Source: Datnioides undecimradiatus
Taxonomy: Eukaryota; Chordata; Actinopteri; Lobotiformes; Datnioididae
Length of the DNA: 64,000 nt
Reading direction: 5' to 3'
NCBI GenBank assembly: GCA_008933995.1
Contig: WARS01000031.1
Coordinates: forward strand, 3,066,001 to 3,130,000
A program made the translations under genes and the position numbers. The notes under the pieces are model-generated. The model was not told where the DNA came from. It made no database searches and saw only the letters and a program-made list of their open reading frames with translations. This document shows positions 39,001 through 51,500 of this stretch, piece by piece; the stretch's first letter is position 1; the number at the start of each line of letters is the position of its first letter.

Positions 39001-41099
39001 GCGGCTGCCAGAAATGTGTGGACACCAAGGCCATAGTACATGGCAGGGCCATTGCTGCAGACAATGGTGAGCCAATGAGATTTGGTCATATTTTTATGAA
39101 TGGAGTCAGAATTAGCCGCACAGGCTACAAAGGCACATTCTCCATCCAGGTTCCTCCAGACACAGAGAGGCTAGTCCTGACTTTTGTGGACAACATGCAG
39201 AAATTTGTCAACACCACTAAGGTCCTACCATTTAACCTCAAAGGAGGGTCTGTTTACCATGAGATCAAACTCCTTAGAAAAAAAGCTCCTGTGACCATAA
39301 GCTCTGCAGAAATCAACACTCTGGAGCTTGGTGAGGTAGACGGCCAGGAGGCAATGGTTCAAATTCAGATTCCTCCCAATTCGTTCTATACAGAGAAAGG
39401 GGAGGTCTTTACTGGTAATGTAAATGCTAGTGTAACGTTCCTAGATCCCAGAGATGTCTCCACAGCCGCTGCAGCTCAGAGTGATCTAAATTTTGTGGGA
39501 GATGAAGGTGATACCCTGCCACTGAGGACCTATGGGATGTTCTCAGTTGACTTTAGGGGTGAAGAAAACAATGAGCCCCTGAATGCAGGTGAAGTGAAGG
39601 TGTTCCTGGATTCTGCCCAGGTGAAGATGTCTGAGCATCTCAATATCATGAAGCTGTGGTCACTGAACCCTGACACTGGCCTGTGGGAGGAGGAAGGAAG
39701 TCTCCAGGTAGAGAGGAAAAGAAGAGGTAAAAGAGAGGAAAGAACTTTTTTGATTGGTAACATGGAGATCAGAGAAAGACGTCTTTTTAACTTGGACGTC
39801 CCAGAGAACCGCAGGTGTTATGTGAAGGTGAGGGCCTTCCGCAGTGAGCGCTTTATGCCCAGTGAGCAGGTGGAGGGGGTTGTGGTGAGTCTTATAAACA
39901 TGGAACCCACAGCTGGCTACTCCTCTAACCCACGTGCCTGGGGTCGTTTTGACAGCGTTGTGACTGGCCCAAATGGCGCTTGTCTTCCTGCCTTCTGCGA
40001 TGAACAAAAAGCTGATGCCTATTCAGCCTATGTCATGGCCAACCTTGGTGGAGAAGAGCTGGAAGCTGTCCCTTCTGCTCCAAAACTCAATCCAAACCTC
40101 ATTGGAGTGCCCCAGCCATACCTGGATAAACTTAACTACAGGAGGACTGACCATGAGGATCCCAGAGTGAAGAAGACAGCATTCAGCATCAATGTGGCAA
40201 AACCAAGTGCTAACACAGCTGAGGAAGGCAATGGACCAGTGTATGCATTCGAGAACTTGAAAGAATGTGAGGAGGCCCCATTCAGTGCGGCACACTTCCG
40301 CTTCTCAAGAGTAGAAGGAGACCGCTATGATTACAACACAGTGCCATTCAATGAGGACGACCCGATGAGCTGGACTGAGGACTACCTGAGCTGGTGGCCC
40401 AAACCCATGGAATACCGAGCCTGCTACATTAAAGTCAAAATCAACAGTCCACATGAGATAAATGTGCGGTCCCGTAACATGGGAGGTACCCACCCAAAGA
40501 CGGTAGGCCAGCTGTATGGCCTCCGAGATACTCGCAGCATCCGCGATATGGACCAGGCAGCTGTTTCAGCTGTGTGCCTGGAGTTCAAGTGCAGTGGGAT
40601 GCTGTATGATCAGGAACGTGTAGATCGTACATTGGTGAAAGTGATTCCACAGGGAAGCTGTAAGAGAGATCATGTCAATACAATCCTTCAAGAGTATCTG
40701 GTCAACCACCTGCCCCTAGCTGTCAACAATGACACCAATGAGTTCACCATGCTAGCACCTCTTGATCCTCTTGGTCACAACTATGGAATTTATACAGTGA
40801 CAGATCAAGATCCCCGCACAGCTAAAGAGATTGCACTTGGACGCTGCTTTGATGGCACCTCTGATGGTACATCTCGTGTCATGAAGAGTAATGAAGGTGT
40901 TGCGCTGACATTCACCTGTGGAGATCGTGAGGTGACACGGCCAAGTGTCTTCCAGGCCATGGCCTCTCAAGGACAGACAGTAACAAGTGTGGTGAGAGGA
41001 GAAAGCAGACAGAATCGACGCCGGCAGAGGGCAAATGCACCACGCAGCAGTCGTAGACGTAGCACCAGAAAAACTACAACGGGACGCACAGAGGCATGA
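36052..41099 (+). CDS. cilp: Cartilage intermediate layer protein (CILP) precursor, complete, 8 coding exons
   Basis: Secreted glycoprotein of the matrix of cartilage and other connective tissue; mammalian CILP binds and restrains TGF-beta/IGF signalling (family knowledge). Coding exons: 36,052-36,112, 36,654-36,707, 36,856-37,125, 37,311-37,490, 37,585-37,890, 38,055-38,163, 38,279-38,427, 38,749-41,099. All have GT/AG junctions and compatible phases, giving 1,159 residues against about 1,184 in human. Order: signal peptide (1-20, starts MTVWPLFL); short Ser-rich linker; WxxW mucin-type domain (about 39-128, with WTTWF and FWCLN); thrombospondin type-1 domain (about 137-180, WGPWSDWSPC); regulatory-like beta domain (189-290); Ig-like C2 domain (291-376, C...YHC); then the long conserved C-terminal part in the last exon. 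A furin-type site, RRGKR, ends at residue 705 (39,734), where the human proprotein is also cut. The C-terminus is Arg/Ser-rich. I chose the ATG at 36,052 because it alone gives a signal peptide. Closer to CILP than CILP2 by recall. Confidence 0.96.
39720..39734 (+). other. Furin-type cleavage site in cilp (RRGKR)
   Basis: In frame, codons at 39,720-39,734 read Arg-Arg-Gly-Lys-Arg followed by Glu-Glu-Arg. This fits the R-x-K/R-R rule for proprotein convertases. It matches the place where human CILP is split into its N-terminal chain and its C-terminal NTPPHase-homology chain. Confidence 0.8.
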
Positions 41100-41479
41100 A
41101 GCTAAACACTAAAGGCCATGGCTCTACATGGAGACCAAAGCAGCACCTGTAATGAAGATGGGTATATATAGAGTTAATCTTAAGTTGTGACATAAACATT
41201 TTATGACTCTTTTTTTCCAAATTAACAGAATATGTAACTTACCAAAGTCAGGCCTTTTTCTTGCAGCCCCATCCTAAGGAATATTTGCATCGTCTCTCTT
41301 ACTTCACATTTTCATTTGTACTGTGGTAAATATTTACTTGAAACTGTAAATAGAGTATTTATTACACATCCCTAAAAGATCTATAATCAGTGAGCTGGGT
41401 GCTGTATTACTACATTTAAGTTTCTTTCATCAATGTTGTAAAGAACAGAAACACAACTTATACTTTTGACCAGTGATTT

Positions 41480-41485
41480 ATTAAA
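41480..41485 (+). terminator. Possible cilp polyadenylation signal (ATTAAA)
   Basis: The first canonical-variant hexamer downstream of the cilp stop. It would give a 3' UTR of about 400 nt. Chosen by position only. Confidence 0.35.
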
Positions 41486-41884
41486 TTAGATGCTTATAAA
41501 ACACTGCAGATGCTGTATCTTCCACATTGTATGTATCCAATTGTCCATGTAACATTGAAACTGGTCAATTGCTAGAAAAGAAAAGGAGAATTATGCCCCT
41601 TTCAACTAATGGTCGCCCATATGAAGACATGGTGGGGTGAAGCCCATAAGCCCCCGCTCCTCATCACACTTGATACAAGCCTGCAGAAGCAATGATTAGG
41701 AGACCAGTCACAGCAAGTTAGTGCACTTGCCTGATCTATACTTTTTTTCTGCATTAGTAGAAATCAAATTAGTAAACTACATTTTTGTCATGCACAAAAA
41801 TACCTATAAGCACTCTTTGCTCCATATTTTCAAGGATATTCCAGAGATGTATCAAGAGAATGGCTGTGAGGTTTTAAAGTCACA

Positions 41885-41890
41885 TTTATT
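41885..41890 (-). terminator. Possible eif3j polyadenylation signal (AATAAA)
   Basis: Reads AATAAA on the - strand, about 660 nt past the eif3j stop. I saw no nearer perfect hexamer. Chosen by position only. Confidence 0.4.
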
Positions 41891-42545
41891 ATACTTGTCT
41901 ATCCCTTTTACCTTACAGTGAATGTCATGTGCTCTCTGTAAAATTGCAACTACTACTTACATGTTGTGTCAGTCTCAAATCACCCACAATGCAATCTTTC
42001 AGAGATATAGATGAATAATGTACTGAATAATTGTTCTGAATTTGGCAACCAAAGTTATAGATACTATATACTTTCCTGTGAGAAAACCATCCACAGGTAA
42101 GTGAGACCTATATTATATACATGACATTCTGGTTAAAGAATTTGCATAGAACCTTGTGTTTCTATGTCACTACACTTATAACTGCAATACTATATCTGCC
42201 ATTTTGACAAGAGCAACATTTAAGAAAAAAAATGAGCCCTGCAAAACTCAGACAACAGCAGTTACAATGTATTCTCCATTGAAGCTGGGTCACCCAACAG
42301 ATACTACATGATTATGTGTGTGAGTCGAGGCTGAACAAGACAGAGAAAAGGCAATTCCATATGTATGAACATAAAGAGTTTGTGAAACTGGACGCTTCCT
42401 GGTATAGTCCCTCTGGTCATTGAAGCAAAATGATGGGGGCAACACATAGTTCAGATTTTCCAGGATGGCACTGGACAGCATGAGAAGGTACAGCTGCATT
42501 TCTGAGGGTTGAGAGGGGGAAAGGGCAGTTGTGATGGAGCCAGTG

Positions 42546-45500
42546 TCACATGAAGTCCTCATAATCTTGGGCATAACCACCATCAAACTCTGCATAGTCA
42601 AGGTCATCTTTCAGCTGTGCTTTCAAACCACCTCCAGGTACAACCCCTTTCTTCTTCTTTTTTCCTTTGTTTTGCTGTAAGGAGAAATAAACATAAGTTT
42701 TAAAGGTGTTCATTTTTTTTACAACCGCACGTTAATAGCAACTAGGTTGATTGAGACCAAAAACACTAAGGTAAACAGCACCCCCTTCTGAATATTAACA
42801 GAACAGAATTTATCTGCGAAAAAGAAACATGAACTAGCATGCAATCACTCACTTTTTCTTGTTTCTGTTTTTCACTAAGTAGGACTGACAGGGAATTACT
42901 GACTTTCTTCAAGTCATCTACTTCCACTGTAAGAACAAAATGAAAAATAGTTATTAGTCAGGCCTGCTTTGATTGAAACTTAAAGTAATGATATTGGAAA
43001 TAATCAGCAATTTTCAGTTAAATGACTGTAAAAGATGCTGGGCTTACATGAAATACAGAGTTCCCGAAACAATGAATCCAAGAAACTTGAATAATGCACA
43101 GATTTTTCAAACTGGGATATCTTTTCTTTCAGCAATTTTTCAAACTCTGTGAAGTCTTCTTTGGAAGATGGACACATGGCATCAATCCCAGTGACATTGT
43201 TTGAAGTGCTGCTGACACCTGAAAATTTATTTTAAAAAAAAAAACAAGGCAGTTTGATTAATACATGCACAGAGTCATAACTCAAAAGCCCTACTTTTAC
43301 AGAAGACCACCAGTACTCTGCTAGTATTCATGCCAACAAACTCACTCCAGGGTATAAATCTTGGCCTGGGTTTGAGGAAGTCATTATGACAGCTGTAACT
43401 AGGAATAGCAGTGCAAAAATACTAAACTAGGTTTAGTGCAATTTAGAAAACATTATCATTACTTTGTTAGTCCACTGGAGAGCAGTGGAAAGTTGATTTC
43501 ACAATTGTAAAATGACCAGCTCAGAATATATCTCAGTCACAACTCTTAACAAAAACTAATCGGAGGAACAATATTAAAATTTTATGTTAATGTTTTTAAT
43601 GACTGTCAGATGACACACTGTCAGAGTTTTTAATCTCCTGAATATCAGTAGCAGTCACAAAAATCCAGGATCAACCAAATACTATATTTACACTTAATTT
43701 ATGTCCACCACTTAGGTTGTTCTGGTTAAACAACAGTTGCTTATCTACTGTGTAAGAAACGAACTATTTAAGCAATTTAGTGTAATAAAAGATGACCAAT
43801 GGTATTCAGACTGTGGCAAAAAAAAATATCTGGTGTAAGTATAGACATAACAATACATATTTAAACAATAAAATCAATTTTTATCTATTCATGATTCTCT
43901 GAATATTGATACACATCAGAAACACAAATTTAACTTTCACATAACTTTGGTTATAGCATGGTTAAAAGGTAATTCTACACATCCAAAGTTACACAATGTG
44001 GCTGCTGCTTTTTGTGACTGGTCTTGAAACCACAAACATAAAAGGGACGGATTAAGACCATTGAGATGGGTTTTCACCTGGTGTACCTGGTTACAAATAG
44101 GACTGTAATAAAGAAGATGTCTATAATAAATTACAAAAACATTGTTTTATGGAGGGTTATTGAAGGTCCTGAAGACAAGCGAAATTATGAATTTTGAAAT
44201 AATTATGAGTTACAGTAAGTTGCATATGCAGAAATAACCGGGTATTTGCCTGAATAGTAAAAACCGAACAAACAAGTAAGCAATCAAGCAAAGTCTTAGT
44301 CTTAAGTGTACAGTTTCATATGTATAATGAAGGAAGTAGTGTGTATTGTGGAAGACTATAATAGATTTTTGATATGAAAAACAGAATAGAATGATTCTTT
44401 TTATCACAAAGAGTGTGACTTACCAAAAGCATCTTTTGCTAGCTCCAAATCAGCATCTTCCTGTAATTTCTTGACTCTTAACTTCTCTGCGAGTTGTTCT
44501 TCAGGAGTGAGCTCTTCTTGCTGTAATAAAAGATGCCACAAAGTCAAAACATTAGGGATGACAGAAGACAACAGTTGGGAGTATTATCCCGAAAAAATGT
44601 ATGTAAATAAAAAAACTCACTTTATCCTGCAACTCTTTCATCTTCAGCTCCTGCTGTTTTTTCTTTAGTCGATTTTCTTTCTCCTTGATCTTCTCCATTA
44701 GTTTTTTCTTTTCAGAAACCTTTGTCTCTATAAATTCAAATAATGTGTGAATTTGCACAACAGTTTGCATTTAACTTACAATACAATGTTTCTAAATATT
44801 TGCTTCCCAGGAAAATACCTGTTTTTGTTATCACTTCTTTTTTCTCCTCCTCTTCATCCTCATCATCCCAGTTATCCTGTGAATATCAAAAAATAATGAT
44901 GGGATGTCCAGCATTTTATTATGCAGGCTAAACAGAGTAAATAAATATGTAAAGATGGCAACATGGCATGCAATACTCAAACATCAATAATTTTACTACC
45001 ACATAAATGTCGAACAAAAATACTCAAAACAAACAATTTTGAAAGAAGACAGAGAATTTAAAAGTCAATATTCAGAAAGTTTTACAGCCAAAAATCAATG
45101 CAACGGCACAACAGGTACATAGGTCCATTCACACCAAGAAGATCTTAATACTAGGGATGGGTTATAATTCCCGATCCTTACTATCTTCTCTCTAAGTTTT
45201 TGTTTGCTGCATTTAAAAATGTGTCCATTATAATATTAACTTCTCTTAAAAATACATTTGTGATTTAGAGGACGTGGTCCATACTGTGATGTAAATTAAG
45301 ATCAGAAACTATCAAAACAATGGCCTAATGACTTCAGCCATATCAGCCCAACTTAACACTGTCTTGACAAACCTCTACTTGTGCTAGTAACTTAAGCCAA
45401 AAACCAAGTTTAAACATCCAAATCAAGGTCTGCCAAGTAGTCAGTAGTATAACTGCAATCCAATAAAACACACTTTATTAGTGCTGATCATCTAGCATAA

Positions 45501-46995
45501 CTTTTACATTCAATCAATACCTAAAAGGTCTCTTCCACACTTTTATCTGTAAAATTCAACAAAGTTTGTGAATTGAATATGTAACTCACCTTAACACACA
45601 AGAGATACACTCAATAAGCTTTGACTAGCATCGTATTTGTACACACTGTAAATACCGCAATAAATTTGGGATTACAAATTAAATTTAGTTGGCACCGATT
45701 CATTGTGTTAGTCCCCGGTCTGTCACAAATACGTTACTCCAATTTCTGAAAAAGCCCACAGCTAGCGCTACGGAGGACATGAAATCATCAGTTTCTTTAG
45801 TTTGGGCACCATATGGAACAGAAAACAGAACAATTAAAGAGGCCGCGACCAGCACTTTCCCTGGGTCAATTCTGTGAGGTTTCTGGACAGCAACCATGTC
45901 AACATTCAGTCAATAACCACCTGAATAGAAGTCATCAACTGAGCTCCAGTTTCCTCCTACACGTCTGTTGTAAAGTGGGAAAGTTCTAGGCCTGGTTCTT
46001 GGCTGAGTTGAGTCATCAGTCCAGATGATTTCATGTGATTGTGGCTAAAGTTGGTTAGCAAGCTAGCGCAGCCTCATGTTGAACGCAATACTAGCTAAGG
46101 GATTTCAGGGCAGGACACAAATCTTAATCTCCTATAATCATTTAAGGCAACCAACTTTGCGCAACCACGTAATAGGCGTCTAAATTAACCAAGTATTTCG
46201 GTTGACGACGCTGTAGTCGAGGTTACCCAATTTTGAAGCGCAGTTTAGACGCAAGCTGGTATTGGAGCTAATGTTAGCGAGTTTGCTAGCCAAGTGGCCC
46301 GGTTAGACGTTAGCTTTAAGCTACGTTATCCAAATTTAACCCGGCTATCCGCGAATTAACATTACATCGCTAACGATCAGCTTCCAAATACAAACGATAC
46401 AGTTTATTTCACAACCGTCGACTGGCAAGTTGACATTTGCTGTCATAACAGCACGTTCCGACAGTTGAAAATCGAGCAGAACGTTAGCTACATTGGAGTT
46501 ACTACAGGCTACCTGATGGAGCCACATGAGTTAGCCGCCAGCTAGCACAAAGCTAACAGGCTCGGAGGTTAGGACTGACAGGCAGCCTGGAACCGCGTCG
46601 AAGCCTGGCAACGTAGCGGGGGTGACAAAGCTTCGACCCAACGTTAGCTTGTCACAAACCAGTCCATTTCAACGTTAAGCTGACAAAAGATAGCTTGTTA
46701 AAGTCCCAGCTCATACTGAACGAGTGTTTGCCATGTAATTTACCTTAACCTCTTCATCTTCGTCTTCGCCTTCCCATTTGTCCATCGCTGCCGCCTTTTT
46801 AATCGGCTCCTCCGGCTCGAAGTTGTCAGCGTCTGTAAGAAAGACAACATGAAATTCGTTAGGCCAATCCACATCTAACGACTGAGTTTGACAATTACAA
46901 AGTGTTAAGCGGTCAAATAAACATAGACTGGGACAAGCGAATGATGTACAGATAGCTATCCTTCCCCAACTTAGTTTCTCACCCCAGTCCGCCAT
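42546..46995 (-). CDS. eif3j: Eukaryotic translation initiation factor 3 subunit J, complete, 8 exons
   Basis: eIF3j (yeast Hcr1) is a loosely attached eIF3 subunit that binds the 40S ribosome near the decoding centre and mRNA entry channel, helping eIF3 loading and ribosome recycling (family knowledge). Exons: 46,995-46,983, 46,832-46,744, 44,876-44,819, 44,727-44,621, 44,520-44,424, 43,218-43,048, 42,926-42,853, 42,674-42,546. All junctions are GT/AG and in phase, giving 245 residues (human 258). The N-terminus is acidic (DADNFEPEEP, DKWEGEDEDEE) and is followed by a charged Lys/Glu helix (about 55-115). Next come the conserved TPEEQLAEKLR and GIDAM...DFTEFEKLLKEKI segments, a Lys-rich KKKKKGVVPGGGLKA stretch, and the typical QDYEDFM end. 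The start ATG at 46,995 heads a 13-nt coding exon. Teleosts can have two copies (eif3ja/eif3jb); I cannot tell which this is. Confidence 0.96.
45700..45897 (-). CDS. Small ORF in eif3j intron 2, 65 codons, unproven
   Basis: ATG at 45,897 opens a 65-residue frame with a hydrophobic segment (about 16-30, VLVAASLIVLFSVPY) and ends at 45,700. It lies inside the second eif3j intron on the same strand. I recognise no family. A 65-codon frame of this base composition is expected by chance, so I list it only because it could be a short membrane protein or an alternative exon. Probably not a gene. Confidence 0.12.
   Translation of the reverse strand: MVAVQKPHRIDPGKVLVAASLIVLFSVPYGAQTKETDDFMSSVALAVGFFRNWSNVFVTDRGLTQ
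46050..46680. repeat. Dense GTTAGC/GCTAGC hexamer cluster downstream of the eif3j promoter
   Basis: About 11 copies of GTTAGC, GCTAGC or GCTAAC fall within about 630 bp of eif3j intron 2, next to exon 2. ACGTTAGCT occurs three times. The stretch is also richer in CpG than its surroundings. It may be a fish-specific promoter-proximal sequence feature or remains of short repeats. Confidence 0.6.
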
Positions 46996-47165
46996 GATGG
47001 CTGTGTTGGTTGTGTTTGACAGGCTCGCAGTGAAGTCAGTGCTGCAGCCCGTTGGCCACGCTCAGAAGCAGCTCCCACCTTCTGGACGTCACTCTGAGAG
47101 CTTATCTAATGTCATGACTTCCCTGGACTACTTCACGCAACATGATACGATAAAACAGACTATTT
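46996..47165 (-). promoter_or_regulatory. eif3j proximal promoter, inferred
   Basis: The block upstream of the eif3j ATG has no TATA box near the expected position. It carries a GACGTCAC CRE-like core at 47,085-47,092 and a 'gttggccacg' element. This suits a housekeeping promoter. The transcription start is not determined. Confidence 0.4.
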
Positions 47166-48456
47166 CTGTTTAATTAAATGGTAAACATGAGGAGGAAGAT
47201 ATGGCGTGGGTTGGGTAAAATGACCACAAATTTGAATTTGTAGCGCACTATTTTGTGGCAGACTCATACGCACTCATACGTCTCAGCAGCTACTTCACAT
47301 AACTGTACTTTTTATAATATTTTGATATTTTAGTAAAATATACTAGACCAGTTAATAATTTTATTCAAAAACTCAGGACATTGACCCACTATAAAGTTTA
47401 TCTCTCCTTAACTCAGCATCTCACCCAGTTTATGTTAAAAGGCAAAAAAATAAAATAATAAATAAATATACATAGTTTGTTACTAACTTGGATGACAGTA
47501 GTACTACATTTTAATATTTTATTGCAGGTATTTGATATTAACAGGAAATGTGAGAATATAATTTTAAATAACCTTTACTATATATAACATGCATACTTAT
47601 TAAATTACTTGGATGAAGGATTATACAGTATAAACATCACACATTACACAAACCTATACTGCACATGTGAGGCTTTGAGAACTGAGAATGTTTTTGAACA
47701 ACTTTGCTCTGCTTATTTAAAAAAAAATAAACACAGTAAATCAGAGGCAGATGGTTCAGTTTAATAATTTAAGGCTATACTTATCACACCAGGAAGTGTG
47801 CACAACAATACAAAACTCACAGCAAAAATAGACAGAAGTTGACCAATACCAATACAATTAGGTTTTCCATGAGCATTTATGTTCCTGTTATCTAATCAAG
47901 ATAACTCACAATAGATATATAAATGTAGCAAAATTTACAATTTTTTCTGACAAAAATAGAATATCATTTCACAAAAATATAGGACTTTGTAGGTTTGAAA
48001 CACTTTTAATTTGATTGTAATAACTGTATAGCAACTATAGTTAAAGCTTTATAGTGTTTGGGTTGATTATCTGGGTATGGCGTTACATCCCTGAGAAGGA
48101 CACTGTATATTGGGACAGTAGGGTTCATAAGGGTTTATCAAAAAATATATAAGAAAAGTGTAATTACAATAATTTTGTGAGAGTTTGTTAGACTGGGTCG
48201 ATTTAACTGTCTATATGGTGAAAATGTATTATTTTTCTCCTTTTGAAGTCAGCTATTCATTTGTTTGATTTAGTGCTGACTGTTGATACATCAAAGTGAT
48301 AGCTGCATAAAATAAATTACAATCTCTGTAATGACAGTATACAGAAACTTTGAAGTGCTGTTTAGTTCAAAGAGGTATGGTGTTGCAGAGATAAATGAGA
48401 TCATCTTGGTTATGTGGTTGAGGAGGTGTCTCCTGATTCAGCAGGGGTGAGTGGGG
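47166..48456. other. strc 3' UTR and eif3j upstream spacer
   Basis: AT-rich DNA between the strc stop (48,457) and the eif3j promoter. ATTAAA-type signals on the - strand lie at 48,005-48,010 and 47,759-47,764, and AATAAA on the - strand near 47,359, all candidate strc polyadenylation signals. No further gene is seen. Confidence 0.4.
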
Positions 48457-48566
48457 TTATGTGCCAGGGCAGATCAGGTCAGGGCAGGGCAGGACAATCA
48501 GCAGCATCAGCAGTCCCAGTATGAGACACAGAGGACTATGGCTCAGTGCCAACCCCAGTGACTTCC
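48457..48566 (-). other. strc terminal exon: GPI-anchor-like hydrophobic tail
   Basis: This 36-codon exon is about 1 kb from the previous one and joins in phase 1 at a Gly codon. It encodes GKSLGLALS, then a strongly hydrophobic stretch ([15 protein letters not shown]), and a short end before TAA. A small-residue site followed by a hydrophobic C-terminal segment with no cytoplasmic tail is the pattern of a GPI-anchor signal. Mesothelin and otoancorin are GPI-anchored. The exon was found by frame and splice logic, because it is too short for ordinary ORF calling. Confidence 0.75.
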
Positions 48567-51500
48567 CTACAGGAACACAGTGAGTCCAATACAAATGTAA
48601 AGCCACACAAAATATCATCCCTGCGAGTTATTTGTCGTTGTATATCATAACACAAAGACACTGTAAAACACACCCCTGAACATTTCGTTATACTTTCTGG
48701 AGTTGCAGTATACCAGTATTAGTGGCAGAATACTCATCTCAGATTAACTTGTTTCTGTTTCTTTCTTATGATGTACGATTGTCATTCCCAAGAGAGTGCA
48801 TCATAATACATATAAGATGTTCACAATTGAGAGTTATAAGCTGTCTGCTTTTGCTGTAAAATAAAGCGTACTCCTACTAATTCAAGGATTCCACAAATTT
48901 AACCAATCAAACAGATAAATGTGTGTGTGAAATCAGTAACGCCCATATAAACACCCTTAATACTGACCCATAATGCATCCCAATTCCACACTACCTGCTA
49001 CTCTAACCAGGTTTTTATGTATCAAATATTCACACTTAAAAAATACAAAATGAAAGCCACTTTGTATTTTATGCAGACTTAAATAATATTTAACTCCAGT
49101 CACTTCTGTGGCTTACTTAAAATTAAGTGCAAAAATAAAATAAAATAGACATTTTACATTCTATTTTCACTACAGTTGACTCACTTTTTTATCTATAAAA
49201 CAAACTTGATGTCTGAATACTTTCTAAATTAGCTTGATTTTTGAGTATGTTGCTGATGCACAAAGGACATACAGTAGAGGAGCTACTTACAGTTGGAAAA
49301 CATTAAAACAAATTGCAGAAGATGGTGAGACAGTATTACATCTTTAGAAAAATATTTTGCACTTTTGTTTTAGTAATAGTTTACTAATTTAGCAGCTGTA
49401 GAAGAGACAATATATGGCATACTGTAGTGTATACTATTGAATATATAGTATAGTATAGTATGGAATTGGGACACAACTGTACCAGACAGACCAAATTTTG
49501 TGTTCACAAGAAAAAGTAAGTAATCTTCTGACAATGAGCCCTCTAATCAGTGTCGAACAAGAGCTTCAAAGATTTCAGTGGTTCACCTCTGAAGTCGACC
49601 GGCCTGTTCTCCCAGGGTGTCAGCACCATAGCCAGAGCTGTCCTCTGAACATCTGACAGGGCAGAGAGCTGCTCCTCAGTTACTACTGCAGCCTGCTCAT
49701 AGGAGAACATGCTGATCTGTCTCTGGTGAAACACCACCTTGAGGAAGTGACATAACAGGCACAGAGAGAAAAAGAGAGCCAGGCAGAGATAAAACAAGAT
49801 ACGGAACTGTCACGATGATCAGACCATCATCACTCTTAAGTCCAAATCACACAAGCTTACAGAAAATGTAAATTAAAATTGCCTTGTGGTGTTAATTTAA
49901 TGAGGACTTACAGCAAACTTATTAGGTGGTATCATCGAGATAGCCACAGGTGAGATTCCTTCAATTTGCTCTCTCACCAAAGCTGACATAGCAATGTCTG
50001 GGAGACCAGCTATACACAGAGCAGAACATTTGAGTCAGACACACTGGGAGCCAACAATAAGAATGTGAGAGAATATGTTTAGAGGGTGTCAAGGCAACAA
50101 ATAATAAAAACAAGATGGCTTTAATTTAAAGTTGTGACTGCACATAGTATTTGACTGAGCAACACAAGTAAGATGGTTTGCCCAGTATTGGTGAATATAA
50201 GTGTGAAAATATTAGACACAGGTAATCAAATGCATAGTACCTGCCAGAACCCCGATCTCAATGAAGACATCCGCATCCCATGAACTCATGGGTCCAAAAG
50301 CCAAAGTATGAGTCAGCAGCCCAACAAGAGCTAGCAGCTGGTCCTCTGAGCAGGACAACTTCAGTTGACCCAGCCAGAGCACCGCCTTACTGCAGCCACC
50401 AGGGAGAGACACAGTACAAGAAGAGAAGGAGGGGAATGGAAATTACATTGTCTGTATGAATATTTACAGCAGCAGATTCACTCAAGTGTCATACATCAGA
50501 TGTCGAAAAGAAAGCCCTATTAAGTGCCTATAAAACTGTCTGCTCACCTGAACTCTACAGCGTTGAACAAATTCATCTCTGATGTTTTAGCTCCACACAC
50601 AATGTATCCCATTGCCACCAGTATGCTGGAGTCAAGCTGGCTCGGACTCTGCTTGGTGGAGTTTAACACGGTGGTAAACAACGTAGCCAGCTGGGATGAA
50701 AACAAGAGTTGTGATTCAGACATATACTGAGTTTGTTCCTGTACATACATCTTAATGAAACTTATGTAGTGTAATACAAGAGCTCTGCAAAGGTCCTATT
50801 TTATCATGTGTTTTTAAATTCAGTGAAGAGTTGATTCAGCTTCATAGACATTTTGAAACTGTGGTTTGCTGTGCTGTTGAATTGAATTCGTTTGAACAGA
50901 GCCGGATGGACAAATTAATGGAAACATTTTTTTGTTTATATTACTAATAATAACAGTTCTGACACAAACACTTCTGTTGTTCTCACTAAGCAGCTGTAAG
51001 ATTATTCACTGACAACTGCAAACTAACACCTGCATCAAAGATGTCCAGCCATACAATCTGACTATTGGAAATGAATCTGTGTGTTAATCAGGATCAGATA
51101 TTCTCAGTGGTAGAGAAATCATTTTAAATACTCTGCTGAGAAGAATTTTACCTTTTGCAAAAAAACTCAAAAAGTGATATTCTGGTTTAATTTTTAACTT
51201 TATGATGTGGTCAGTGCAGTAAATCTAAGTTATATGTTAAGTGCTGTGACCTGAAGAGCTACCTGTCTGTTGCTCCATGTACTGACAGCGCCCATAGCAG
51301 CGATGCTCCTTCGCTCAGTCAGTCGGAGGCTGCTCAGCTCCTCTAGCGAAAGCTCTAAGGCCACTCCACCCAGCTGAGAGATCAGAGACTGGGAGAAGGA
51401 CGAAACTGGACCATATATCTTCATACATGCACGTGTTATTTTAGAGGGACCCAGTAAAGACAAAGCAGATGTACTGTTATTAATTATGGGAAATCACCCA

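Larger units (their letters stand above)
41100..42545. other. Convergent 3' ends of cilp (+) and eif3j (-)
   Basis: About 1.4 kb separate the two stop codons. For cilp, an ATTAAA polyadenylation-like hexamer lies at 41,480-41,485. For eif3j, the reverse complement of AATAAA lies at 41,885-41,890, and another at 41,477-41,482 overlaps the cilp signal, so the two 3' UTRs may abut or overlap. No other gene is seen here. Confidence 0.45.

Noticed and set aside
45689..45877. 62-codon frame on + inside eif3j intron 2
   Set aside because: Antisense shadow of the weak 65-codon frame; no independent support.
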